From Emticicia sp043780375 (GTDB taxonomy: Bacteria > Bacteroidota > Bacteroidia > Cytophagales > Spirosomataceae), in NCBI RefSeq assembly GCF_043780375.1, contig NZ_JAYWCU010000134.1:1-9578 (forward strand): DNA of 9,578 bases. Direction: 5' to 3'. A model generated the notes under the pieces. It did no database searches. It was given only the letters and a program-made list of their open reading frames with translations, and was not told the DNA's origin. A program made the translations under genes and the position numbers. Below, one piece after another: positions 1-5,800 of the stretch. The first letter of the stretch is position 1. Each line of letters starts with the position of its first letter.

Positions 1-76
1 TTATTATAAAATTTTATTTTTTTCACCCCTCTTTAGGGCAGCAGCCATTGCTGGCTTGGGGGTTATCAATTTTATT

Positions 77-1471
77 ATGTATCCGATACTCATACTCTCA
101 TTTACTGGACTCGTTACACTGTTTTTGGGTTTCCTAAAATCAAAGAAAATACTTTTACCTGCATCATTATTTTTTGTAGCACTTGCTTTCTTCTCTAACT
201 TTATTGATTGGAATAAACCTGGTCTTTATTTTAGCAATATGCTCGAAGTGAGCAACCTTTCTATTCTTTTCACGTCAATCATATTGATTTCAGCATTTTT
301 GATAATGGCTTTATCAAAAGGCTTTATTGATGATTCACACGCTCATCCTGCCGAATACTTTGCAATCATGCAATTTTCGCTTGTTGGAGCAATTATGATG
401 ACCAATTTTCAAAACCTGATAATGCTTTTTATCGGTGTCGAAATCCTTTCTGTATCAATGTATGTACTTACAGGTAGTGATAAAAGAAACATACGTGGAA
501 ATGAAGCCTCCCTTAAATATTTCTTAATGGGAGCATTTGCTACTGGAATTATGCTTTTTGGTATTGCAATGCTTTATGGAGCTAATTATTCCTTCAATAT
601 TAGCGATGCTCGCTCATGGTTGATGCAAACCCAAGTAGCCACTCGTTCAGTATTTTTATATGTGGGTGTTACTTTTCTATTGATTGGTTTGCTCTTCAAA
701 GTTTCAGCAGCACCATTCCACTTTTGGACACCCGATGTTTATGAAGGAGCTCCTACAATTTTTACTACTTTTATGTCAACTATCGTAAAAACTGCTGGTT
801 TTGCGGCTATTTATCGTATTCTTGAAGTGTCATACTCTCCAATATATGATTTTTGGTGGGTTATGATTATTGTTATGGCTGTTTTGAGTTTATTGATAAG
901 CAATATCACAGCAGTAGCTCAGAGCAGTTTTAAAAGGATGTTAGCCTTTTCGAGTATTTCTCATGCAGGTTATATGTTGATGGCAATTGTGGGTTTAAGC
1001 AATAAAACAGGTACTTCTATCGTATTCTATTCTTTAGCCTATTCTTTGGCTACAATAAGTGCGTTTGGCGTGTTAATGATAGTTTCGCAAGAAAAATTAG
1101 TAAATGGTCGTCCAGACGAAAGTATTGCTGTTTTGAATGGTTTATCGAAGAAAAATCCATTTTTAGGCTTTGTTTTAGCAGTTTCAATGTTTTCATTAGC
1201 TGGAATTCCATTGACGGCTGGCTTTTGGGGAAAATTCTATGTTTTTGCAGATGCTGCTTCACGTGGACATATTTGGTTATTAGTGGTAGCAATTTTGATG
1301 TCGGCAGTTGGTATTTATTATTATTTTAAACCAATCATAGCTGCTTATATGAAAGAAGGTGATGGCGAAAATATTAAATTATCATCGTTTTATAAAATAA
1401 TTCTTGGGTTTACTACCGCTGGCTCTATTTTACTCGGCTTATTTCCGAGTTTAGTACGCGAATTACTTTGA
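77..1471 (+). CDS. nuoN: NADH-quinone oxidoreductase subunit N (complex I membrane subunit)
   Basis: This is an antiporter-like proton-pumping subunit in the membrane arm of respiratory complex I, which couples NADH oxidation and quinone reduction to proton export. The 464 residues are almost entirely hydrophobic, with about 14 membrane segments, close to the usual NuoN length. Key residues are visible: Glu122 (IGVEILSVSMYVLTG), Lys208 (FKVSAAPFHFWTPDVYEGAPT), Lys238 (VKTAGF) and Lys386 (GFWGKFYVF). Their spacing fits the conserved Glu and Lys residues of E. coli NuoN (recalled as 133, 217, 247 and 395). SSISHAGYMLM is another family signature. I chose the ATG at 77 because family proteins begin close to this hydrophobic segment. 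An in-frame TTG at 56 would add seven residues, and the frame stays open to the window edge. nuoM and the rest of the nuo operon are expected just upstream, outside the window. Confidence 0.96.
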   Translation: MYPILILSFTGLVTLFLGFLKSKKILLPASLFFVALAFFSNFIDWNKPGLYFSNMLEVSNLSILFTSIILISAFLIMALSKGFIDDSHAHPAEYFAIMQFSLVGAIMMTNFQNLIMLFIGVEILSVSMYVLTGSDKRNIRGNEASLKYFLMGAFATGIMLFGIAMLYGANYSFNISDARSWLMQTQVATRSVFLYVGVTFLLIGLLFKVSAAPFHFWTPDVYEGAPTIFTTFMSTIVKTAGFAAIYRILEVSYSPIYDFWWVMIIVMAVLSLLISNITAVAQSSFKRMLAFSSISHAGYMLMAIVGLSNKTGTSIVFYSLAYSLATISAFGVLMIVSQEKLVNGRPDESIAVLNGLSKKNPFLGFVLAVSMFSLAGIPLTAGFWGKFYVFADAASRGHIWLLVVAILMSAVGIYYYFKPIIAAYMKEGDGENIKLSSFYKIILGFTTAGSILLGLFPSLVRELL

Positions 1472-1536
1472 TTTACTGAATAGTAAGTCAAGAGATTATC
1501 AACACTATTTTAAAATTTTCTGGACTAAATTTATTT

Positions 1537-2034
1537 GTGGAACTACTTAGTAAAATAAAAAATAAGGAATTAAGAAATTTTATTTCGTTCTTCTTGACCG
1601 CCGTTTTAGGGGCTGGCACAAACTTCTTGTCACAAATTCCCTATAAATCATTATTTCTAAATTTAGGTTATCAAGATAAGCCTGCTTTTAATCTGAGTGT
1701 ATTTGCTGGTTATTTGACTGCGACAGTAGTTAGTTTTGTTCCTGCTAAAGTTTTTGCTTTCTCGGCAAAAGAATCAGGAAATTCAAAACGTGAATCGATT
1801 AAATTTCTAATTATTGCGATAATAGCTTTAGGCATCCAAGTAGGCGTTTCTTCGCTTGCCCTTGATTATATCGCAAATCGTCTTTTTTCTGACTTTTCAC
1901 TTTTCTTGCGTGAAAAAGCTTCTCACTTAGTTGGCATGGGTTTTAGTTTTTTTGCGAACTATTACGGTCATAAGTTCTTGACTTTCAGAAGTACGGGTAT
2001 TTATGATAAAATAAAGACTCGTTCTGCCCGCTGA
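1537..2034 (+). CDS. GtrA-like four-helix membrane protein
   Basis: This is a 165-residue inner-membrane protein with four predicted hydrophobic segments (about residues 13-33, 53-75, 88-110 and 128-150). Segments 2 and 4 end in the aromatic/basic pattern typical of the GtrA family: VSFVPAKVFAFSA and SFFANYYGHKFLTFRS. Family members are small membrane proteins linked to polyprenyl-phosphate sugar transfer or flipping, usually beside a glycosyltransferase. No such partner is present here, so its substrate is unknown. It starts 65 bases after nuoN on the same strand and may be co-transcribed with it. The start is a GTG. The frame is open back to a stop at 1477, but no ATG, GTG or TTG lies further upstream, so the start is probable rather than certain. 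The C-terminus is basic (KIKTRSAR), which suggests a cytoplasmic end. Confidence 0.75.
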   Translation: MELLSKIKNKELRNFISFFLTAVLGAGTNFLSQIPYKSLFLNLGYQDKPAFNLSVFAGYLTATVVSFVPAKVFAFSAKESGNSKRESIKFLIIAIIALGIQVGVSSLALDYIANRLFSDFSLFLREKASHLVGMGFSFFANYYGHKFLTFRSTGIYDKIKTRSAR

Positions 2035-2060
2035 TATTGTACAAATCCAAGAAAATATTG

Positions 2061-2099
2061 TTTCTTAAAAAGTATTTAAGAAAATTTTAAATTTTTTTT
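2061..2099 (+). terminator. possible weak terminator after the nuoN-gtrA unit
   Basis: A perfect 9-bp inverted repeat, TTTCTTAAA (2061-2069) and TTTAAGAAA (2075-2083) with loop AAGTA, lies 26 bases after the GtrA-like stop codon. A run of eight T follows at 2092-2099. The stem has only one G-C pair and the T-run is displaced, so termination would be weak. The arms belong to a wider TTAAGAAA motif family around the next gene, so this may instead be a regulatory site. Confidence 0.35.
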
Positions 2100-2108
2100 A
2101 AGAAAAAC

Positions 2109-2140
2109 TTGCATCGTATCTTAAAATTGTCTTAAATTTG
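2109..2140 (+). promoter_or_regulatory. Bacteroidota-type promoter of the small lipoprotein gene
   Basis: TTG at 2109-2111 is followed after 21 bases by TAAATTTG at 2133-2140. This matches the Bacteroidota primary sigma pattern, with its -33 TTG and -7 TAnnTTTG elements. Transcription would start near 2147, giving a leader of about 33 bases before the ATG at 2180. The -7 element is part of an 11-bp near-perfect tandem repeat (TCTTAAAATTG at 2119-2129, TCTTAAATTTG at 2130-2140). This repeat period is about one helical turn. Confidence 0.65.
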
Positions 2141-2179
2141 CAATGCGTTTCAAACCTCAAAACACCGCAAACAAAGACA

Positions 2180-2371
2180 ATGAAAAAAATAATCGCAATC
2201 TTATTCGTAGCATGTGTAGCTTCTTTAGCTGCTTGTACTTCTAAAACAGCTGACACAACTGCTGATTCAACTATTGCTACAATCGATTCTACAGCTGCTG
2301 CTGCAACTGTTGCAATTGATTCAATTGCAACTGCTGCTATTGATACAGTTAAAAGTGAAGTTAAGAAATAA
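2180..2371 (+). CDS. small Ala/Thr/Asp-rich repeat lipoprotein
   Basis: This is a 63-residue predicted lipoprotein of unknown function. The N-terminus MKKIIAILFVACVASLAAC is a lipoprotein signal peptide with lipobox LAAC, so Cys19 would be lipidated and the mature part would be only 45 residues. The mature part is rich in Ala, Thr, Ser, Asp and Ile and contains short repeats centred on AIDS/AIDT (ATVAIDSI, then ATAAIDTV), ending in the charged tail VKSEVKK. The repeat is also visible in the DNA, where two 21-base units at 2303-2323 and 2327-2347 differ at three positions. The ATG at 2180 is chosen because the signal peptide begins there. An upstream in-frame start would place charged residues before the signal. 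The gene has its own promoter and terminator, so it is probably monocistronic. Its overall form resembles short alanine-rich surface lipoproteins, but no family is recognised. Confidence 0.8.
   Translation: MKKIIAILFVACVASLAACTSKTADTTADSTIATIDSTAAAATVAIDSIATAAIDTVKSEVKK
2303..2347 (+). repeat. 24-base tandem repeat inside the lipoprotein gene
   Basis: Two copies of a 21-base unit (starts 2303 and 2327, period 24 bases) match at 18 of 21 positions. Each encodes a version of ATxAID(S/T). Earlier parts of the gene (from about 2254) look like more diverged copies. Because the period is a multiple of three, unit gain or loss would keep the frame. Confidence 0.65.
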
Positions 2372-2389
2372 TATTTCTTAATCAACATA

Positions 2390-2430
2390 AAAAAAAAGCC
2401 TTATTCGTCAAACGAGCAAGGCTTTTTTTT
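2390..2430. terminator. strong bidirectional intrinsic terminator
   Basis: An A-run plus GCCTT (2390-2402) pairs over 13 bp with AAGGC plus a T-run (2418-2430). Inside, TTCGT (2404-2408) and ACGAG (2412-2416) form a second helix with one T-G pair, a CAA loop and a single A-C mismatch between the two helices. The T-run serves the lipoprotein transcript, and the A-run becomes the U-run on the other strand. It therefore also shields this region from the leftward aminotransferase gene. Confidence 0.88.
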
Positions 2431-2552
2431 ATGTCTTTAAATTTCAGGTATTAACACCTAAAGCTTGTCATCTTTTTGGGTTAACTTAAAGTTCTTCATT
2501 TGTTTTTTAATATAATAGCTTTAAAACCGTACACAAATATTAATACTTGGAG

Positions 2553-2587
2553 AAATTAGACGAGTAAAAGACAAACTCGCCTAATTT
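2553..2587. repeat. hairpin inside the left end of the deleted IS
   Basis: AAATTAG (2553-2559) plus CGAGT (2561-2565) pairs with ACTCG (2575-2579) plus CTAATTT (2581-2587). There is one A-C mismatch and a 9-base loop. It begins 15 bases inside the left inverted repeat. Such hairpins in IS ends often limit transcription from outside into the transposase gene; that role is inferred here. Confidence 0.6.
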
Positions 2588-2603
2588 TGTAAAAATATAT
2601 AAT

Positions 2604-2804
2604 TATAATCGTACCTGTTTAGCTTATATGTGGTTAGTCTGTCTTGGAGAGTTTGTCAAAACAGACACTAAAAATCATAAAAAAATAGCTCGAAAGGACA
2701 GAAAAGACATCAGCCTTTTTCAGATTGGTTTGAGATGGATAAAGTCAGGACATTTTAAAATTAATCACCTTTTATCAGCTATACAATTTTGTGTACGGTT
2801 TTAA
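2604..2804 (+). pseudogene. C-terminal remnant of a DDE transposase
   Basis: The frame reads YNRTCLAYMWLVCLGEF and continues through KKIARKDRKDISLFQIGLRW to SAIQFCVRF before the stop at 2802-2804. The hydrophobic 'AYMWLVCLGEF' stretch followed by a basic segment and 'SLFQIGLR' is how I recall the C-terminus of a group of IS4-like DDE transposases ending. The catalytic domain is missing. The frame is open back to 2568, but the left part looks like IS end sequence, so the deletion junction probably lies between about 2588 and 2613. An ATG at 2628 would allow a 58-residue peptide, but there is no sign that it is a functional gene. The stop codon lies within the right terminal inverted repeat, as in compact insertion sequences. 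Confidence 0.65.
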
Positions 2805-2896
2805 TATAATAGCCTAAGATTAGTTCTATCTTCACTAAAATTTTAGATATTCCCTCTCGTTTATTTTCCGTTTTAGGAACGCTTAAAAAAAAAATG

Positions 2897-3718
2897 CTAC
2901 CAATTTTTTACCTTCTCATTTACCAAATCTAATAAAAACTTTGTTTTTATGCCAATTTTTCCATTACTCAAAATACTTTTATCTATTTGGGTGATGGGTA
3001 AAACTCGTTTTGTAGTGCTGGTCGTAAAAACCTCGTCGGCGGTGAAAAGTTCTTTCAACTCAACATTACGTTCTTCGATTTTAAAATGACTTTTTGCTAA
3101 TTCTAAAACAAAACGGCGAGTAATTCCTCGCAAAACTTTTCGATTTGGTGTAATAAGTGTATCACCTTTGAAAAGAAAAACATTACTTCGACTCAATTCA
3201 CTTATGTAGCCTCGTTTATGAAACAATACATCAGTGGCATTGGCTGCTTTAATATCGGCTTGCAAAATCATTAAATGCTTATAATCAATGCTTTTTATTT
3301 CGGGTAAGTCTCGCACATAATCGTGAGTAATTACTTTTATGCCTGTTTCATAATCTTGGGGTTTCACAGGATGAATATCTTCGCTGATGATAAGCAAATT
3401 TGGCTTAGTCATGCTCATGCTATCACTCGAATAGCCACCCGTCAGAATAAATCTTATGGCACAATTGTCTAAACCACTTTTCTCAATCAAACTTAGCACT
3501 ACTTTATTGGCTTCTTCTTTTGAAATCGGATTGGGTAAACACATCAATTTTGCCGAACGTTCGTAACGTTCCCAATACAAATCCCACTGAAATGGACGGC
3601 CATTGTAGGTAATAAAATAGTCGAAAAGTCCGTAGCCTCGAAGTAGCCCTAAATCAGTAATATGAATATTTGTTTCTTCTACGGGGCAAATATTGCCATT
3701 TAGATAACAGTGGTGCAT
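2897..3718 (-). CDS. aminotransferase class IV / fold-type IV PLP enzyme
   Basis: This is a cytoplasmic 273-residue enzyme of the family that includes branched-chain aminotransferase, D-amino acid aminotransferase and aminodeoxychorismate lyase. Visible features (numbered from the chosen start) are the N-terminal YLNG, DLGLLRGYGLFDYF at about 22-35, and the Schiff-base lysine Lys142 in PEIKSIDY. Glu174 in ELSRSNVF is the residue that contacts the cofactor ring nitrogen. LRGITRR at about 196-202 and TSTTKRVLPI near 234-243 are cofactor-phosphate and active-site loops. The sequence does not settle which reaction it performs. It lies 91 bases downstream of the peptidase gene on the same strand. 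The ATG at 3718 is preferred because the family's first strand (CYLNG) begins there. An in-frame ATG at 3799 would add 27 residues with no family counterpart and would overlap a 25-bp dyad. Confidence 0.87.
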   Translation of the reverse strand: MHHCYLNGNICPVEETNIHITDLGLLRGYGLFDYFITYNGRPFQWDLYWERYERSAKLMCLPNPISKEEANKVVLSLIEKSGLDNCAIRFILTGGYSSDSMSMTKPNLLIISEDIHPVKPQDYETGIKVITHDYVRDLPEIKSIDYKHLMILQADIKAANATDVLFHKRGYISELSRSNVFLFKGDTLITPNRKVLRGITRRFVLELAKSHFKIEERNVELKELFTADEVFTTSTTKRVLPITQIDKSILSNGKIGIKTKFLLDLVNEKVKNW

Positions 3719-3769
3719 TGGATGAATTTTGAATGAGTGAATGATAAAATTTTTGAATGAATAAAATAC

Positions 3770-3794
3770 AAATGTGACGACTGTTCTCACATTT
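3770..3794. promoter_or_regulatory. dyad TGTGA-N9-TCACA upstream of the class IV aminotransferase
   Basis: AAATGTGA (3770-3777) and TCACATTT (3787-3794) form a perfect 8-bp inverted repeat with a 9-base spacer. It lies 52-76 bases upstream of the aminotransferase ATG and just after the peptidase stop. On the minus strand its proximal arm supplies CACATTTG, a near match to the -7 element TAnnTTTG, with TTTG 20 bases upstream. It may be an operator over a weak promoter, or a short hairpin ending the peptidase transcript. Confidence 0.35.
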
Positions 3795-3809
3795 TTCAAA
3801 TATCATTTA

Positions 3810-5456
3810 CTACTTTTTTACTTCAAAGAAATCGCCTTTATTCCATGTTGGTCTTGCTGGATTTTGAGCGATTAAATAGCTAATCAAAAAATTGACTTGG
3901 GCATATTTTTTTCCAGCCGACCAAACAAAGCCATTTGTTATTTCATCAGAAGGCTTATGATAATTTGCTTCTCGCCATTTTTTTACTTTTTCTGCCAAAT
4001 TTAAGCTTGGATTGCTAAATCTATAACCATATTTTATATGTAAGGCTGGAATTCCTGCTTTTACAAAATTATATTGGTCACTTCTTACAAATCGACCTTC
4101 GCTTGGGTCGGGGTCTGGCTCGACCTCTAATTTTACTAAACTTGCTGCTTGCTCTACTACTTTTTGTAAGCTGCTATGTTCAGCACCCAATGGAGCTACC
4201 GACTCTAAAGGGGCAAGCAATGTGGGCATATCGGTATTGATATCGGCTACGATTTGTTGCTTTGGTACAGTTGGGAAAGCTGCAAAATATCCTGAACCCA
4301 AAAGCCCCATTTCTTCGGCAGTTACAAGCAAGAAAAGCAACGAACGCTTTGGTTTTTTGGTTACTGTGGCATACATTCTGGCAATTTCTAAGGCACAAGC
4401 TACACCCGAAGCATTGTCGTGAGCTCCATTATAAATCGAATCTCCATTGATGGGCTTACCAATGCCTAAATGGTCGAGATGTGCCGAGTGAATAATGTAT
4501 TCTTTCCTTAATTTTGGGTCAGAACCTTCCAATTTTGCTACTACATTATAACTAACAACGTCTTCAAATGTGCTTTCATAATGTCCACTGATAGTACTTT
4601 TTAATGCTTTGCTTACATATTTTCCTTTTTCGAGTTGTTGCCAAGTGCTATCAAGCATATTATTTTCGGCACGCATCAAACCCTGTAATGTTGGTACAGA
4701 AATACCCCCAGCAACCACAATATTTCCGCCCAAAACCGATGCCGAACTTGCTCTTTTTCCTTTAGCAGTAACCGATGCCGAAACACCATTTGAAACCATA
4801 TTATTGGCGGCGGCCTTGAACTGCACCATGCTGGTTGCATAATTACAAACCAATACACCAATTGCTCCGTTTTTCACGGCAAATTCTTGCAAAGTAGCAG
4901 GATATTGTAAATGTAGCTTCACATTAGTAGGAAGGTTTTCGGGAACTCTACGTAATATGACAACAATTTTACCTTTGACATCAATATTTTTATAGTCTTG
5001 AAGATTAATTTGCGGAGCATCAAAACCAGCCCCAACAAAAACCAAAGGAGCGTTAAAATCAACAGATTTTCTTTCAGGATGTGGGTAAATAGATAAATCA
5101 TTTCCAAGAGTTAGCTCTTGTTTTTTTCCATCGGGCAGGGTGAGAATAAATTTGGCAGTTTCTTTCACTAATTTTGTTTTTCGTAGCAAGACTTTTTGGG
5201 TATATGTTCCATTTTCTCCTGCTGGTTTTAGCCCCATTTCTTTGTATTGTTTCACTGCATAATCAACCGCCATTTGATAACCTTCTTTTCCTGGAAGTCT
5301 GCCTTTTAGTTTATTATCTGCTAAATAAGCCACATGGGCTTTGATTCGGTTGGTGTCTATTTTGTCAATTTCTTTTAAAATTTGCTCAGAAACCAAACTT
5401 TGAGCGTTGGCTGATAAGGCAAAAAGACAAAAAAGTAGTAGAAAAGTATTTTTCAT
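3810..5456 (-). CDS. secreted M28 family zinc metallopeptidase with PA domain
   Basis: This is an exported aminopeptidase or carboxypeptidase-like enzyme of 548 residues that should act in the periplasm or outside the cell on peptides. Residues 1-19 (MKNTFLLLFCLFALSANAQ) form a signal peptide with a likely cleavage after ANA. A lead-in region contains YLADNKLKGRLPGKEG (44-59). A protease-associated (PA) insert lies at about 130-270. The catalytic M28 domain follows, with metal ligands and catalytic residues in order: His326 (SAHLDHLG), Asp347 (GAHDNASG), the Glu381-Glu382 pair (AEEMGLLGS), Asp409 (NTDMP) and probably His500 (YHKPSDE). All expected ligands are present, so it should be active. 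The length is typical of Bacteroidota PA-M28 proteins. A promoter is visible directly upstream. The substrate cannot be told from sequence. Confidence 0.93.
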   Translation of the reverse strand: MKNTFLLLFCLFALSANAQSLVSEQILKEIDKIDTNRIKAHVAYLADNKLKGRLPGKEGYQMAVDYAVKQYKEMGLKPAGENGTYTQKVLLRKTKLVKETAKFILTLPDGKKQELTLGNDLSIYPHPERKSVDFNAPLVFVGAGFDAPQINLQDYKNIDVKGKIVVILRRVPENLPTNVKLHLQYPATLQEFAVKNGAIGVLVCNYATSMVQFKAAANNMVSNGVSASVTAKGKRASSASVLGGNIVVAGGISVPTLQGLMRAENNMLDSTWQQLEKGKYVSKALKSTISGHYESTFEDVVSYNVVAKLEGSDPKLRKEYIIHSAHLDHLGIGKPINGDSIYNGAHDNASGVACALEIARMYATVTKKPKRSLLFLLVTAEEMGLLGSGYFAAFPTVPKQQIVADINTDMPTLLAPLESVAPLGAEHSSLQKVVEQAASLVKLEVEPDPDPSEGRFVRSDQYNFVKAGIPALHIKYGYRFSNPSLNLAEKVKKWREANYHKPSDEITNGFVWSAGKKYAQVNFLISYLIAQNPARPTWNKGDFFEVKK

Positions 5457-5479
5457 ATTGTTAGTTTAAGATTTTTTAT

Positions 5480-5512
5480 CAAAAGTAAAGTTTCTTGCTT
5501 AAAGCTACGCAA
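5480..5512 (-). promoter_or_regulatory. Bacteroidota-type promoter of the M28 peptidase gene
   Basis: On the minus strand, TTG (5512-5510) is followed after 22 bases by TACTTTTG (5487-5480), a full match to TAnnTTTG. Transcription would begin near 5473, leaving a leader of about 17 bases before the ATG at 5456. Confidence 0.6.
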
Positions 5513-5545
5513 CCCACAAGCATTTTTTTGCATCTGTGGTTAGAT

Positions 5546-5731
5546 GTGCCAGCCAATAGCATCAAAATGGATTTATATTTCGGGTAATACGATGCAATTG
5601 GAGGTTCGTTCAAATCAAATAACGAAGGAGTCAAAAATCAAACATCGTTTACACTTAGCACAAAATACGACGCATTAGTAAAAGAAATGGTAATGCGATT
5701 TGAAGAGGCAGTGAGAATAGCGAGGAGGTGA
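5546..5731 (+). pseudogene. possible gene remnant interrupted by a stop codon
   Basis: One plus-strand frame reads VPANSIKMDLYFG, a TAA at 5585-5587, then YDAIGGSFKSNN and on to STKYDALVKEMVMRFEEA ending at a TGA (5729-5731). The second part has a protein-like composition, including an amphipathic helix-like end (KYDALVKEMVMRFEEAVRIARR). It sits in an otherwise empty spacer between two leftward genes. No family is recognised. It could be the tail of a decayed gene or a chance open frame; the segment after the stop is only 47 codons. Confidence 0.25.
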
Positions 5732-5744
5732 GTTCCTTATGTTT

Positions 5745-5787
5745 ATATAAAAAAACCAAAGAGTTTAAGCCTTCGGTTTTTTTATAT
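5745..5787. terminator. bidirectional intrinsic terminator downstream of ettA
   Basis: ATATAAAAAAACC (5745-5757) pairs perfectly with GGTTTTTTTATAT (5775-5787). The inner AAG/CTT pairing (5759-5761 with 5771-5773) extends it across one mismatch. It begins 13 bases beyond the ettA stop codon on the minus strand, where the T-run serves that transcript. Confidence 0.85.
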
Positions 5788-5800
5788 TTATTGTCAAATC

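Larger units (their letters stand above)
2520..2804 (+). mobile_element. 285-bp internally deleted IS (MITE-like, non-autonomous)
   Basis: The ends are 17-bp perfect inverted repeats, TTAAAACCGTACACAAA at 2521-2537 and its complement at 2788-2804. TATAATAGC abuts both sides (2511-2519 and 2805-2813) and fits a target-site duplication. The identical flank can be extended to 15 bp (2505-2519 and 2799-2813) because the A/T-rich flank and the right end overlap. The right part keeps the end of a transposase gene, and the left part keeps the IS end and a 12-bp hairpin. The element sits between the lipoprotein terminator and the converging aminotransferase gene, a position unlikely to disrupt either. 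It would need a transposase supplied in trans. The IS family is not certain; the target-duplication length and the DDE tail are compatible with an IS4-like group. Confidence 0.8.

Noticed and set aside
56..76. TTG start for nuoN seven codons upstream of the ATG, and the AGCCA/TGGCT mini-hairpin at 43-56
   Set aside because: The ATG at 77 sits at the expected start of the first membrane segment. The frame is open to the window edge, so the TTG has no special support. A 5-bp stem is too short to interpret.
2628..2804. 58-residue ORF in the deleted IS as a functional small gene
   Set aside because: It matches the style of a transposase C-terminus and ends in the terminal repeat, so it is best read as a remnant.
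3727..3760. Direct repeat TTTTGAATGA (3727-3736 and 3751-3760) before the aminotransferase start
   Set aside because: It is only 10 bases, A/T-rich and has no third copy, so chance cannot be excluded.
3719..3799. 27-residue N-terminal extension of the class IV aminotransferase
   Set aside because: It has no counterpart in the family, whose first strand starts at MHHCYLNG. Its DNA is AT-rich and contains a dyad and a near-promoter, so it is more likely leader sequence.
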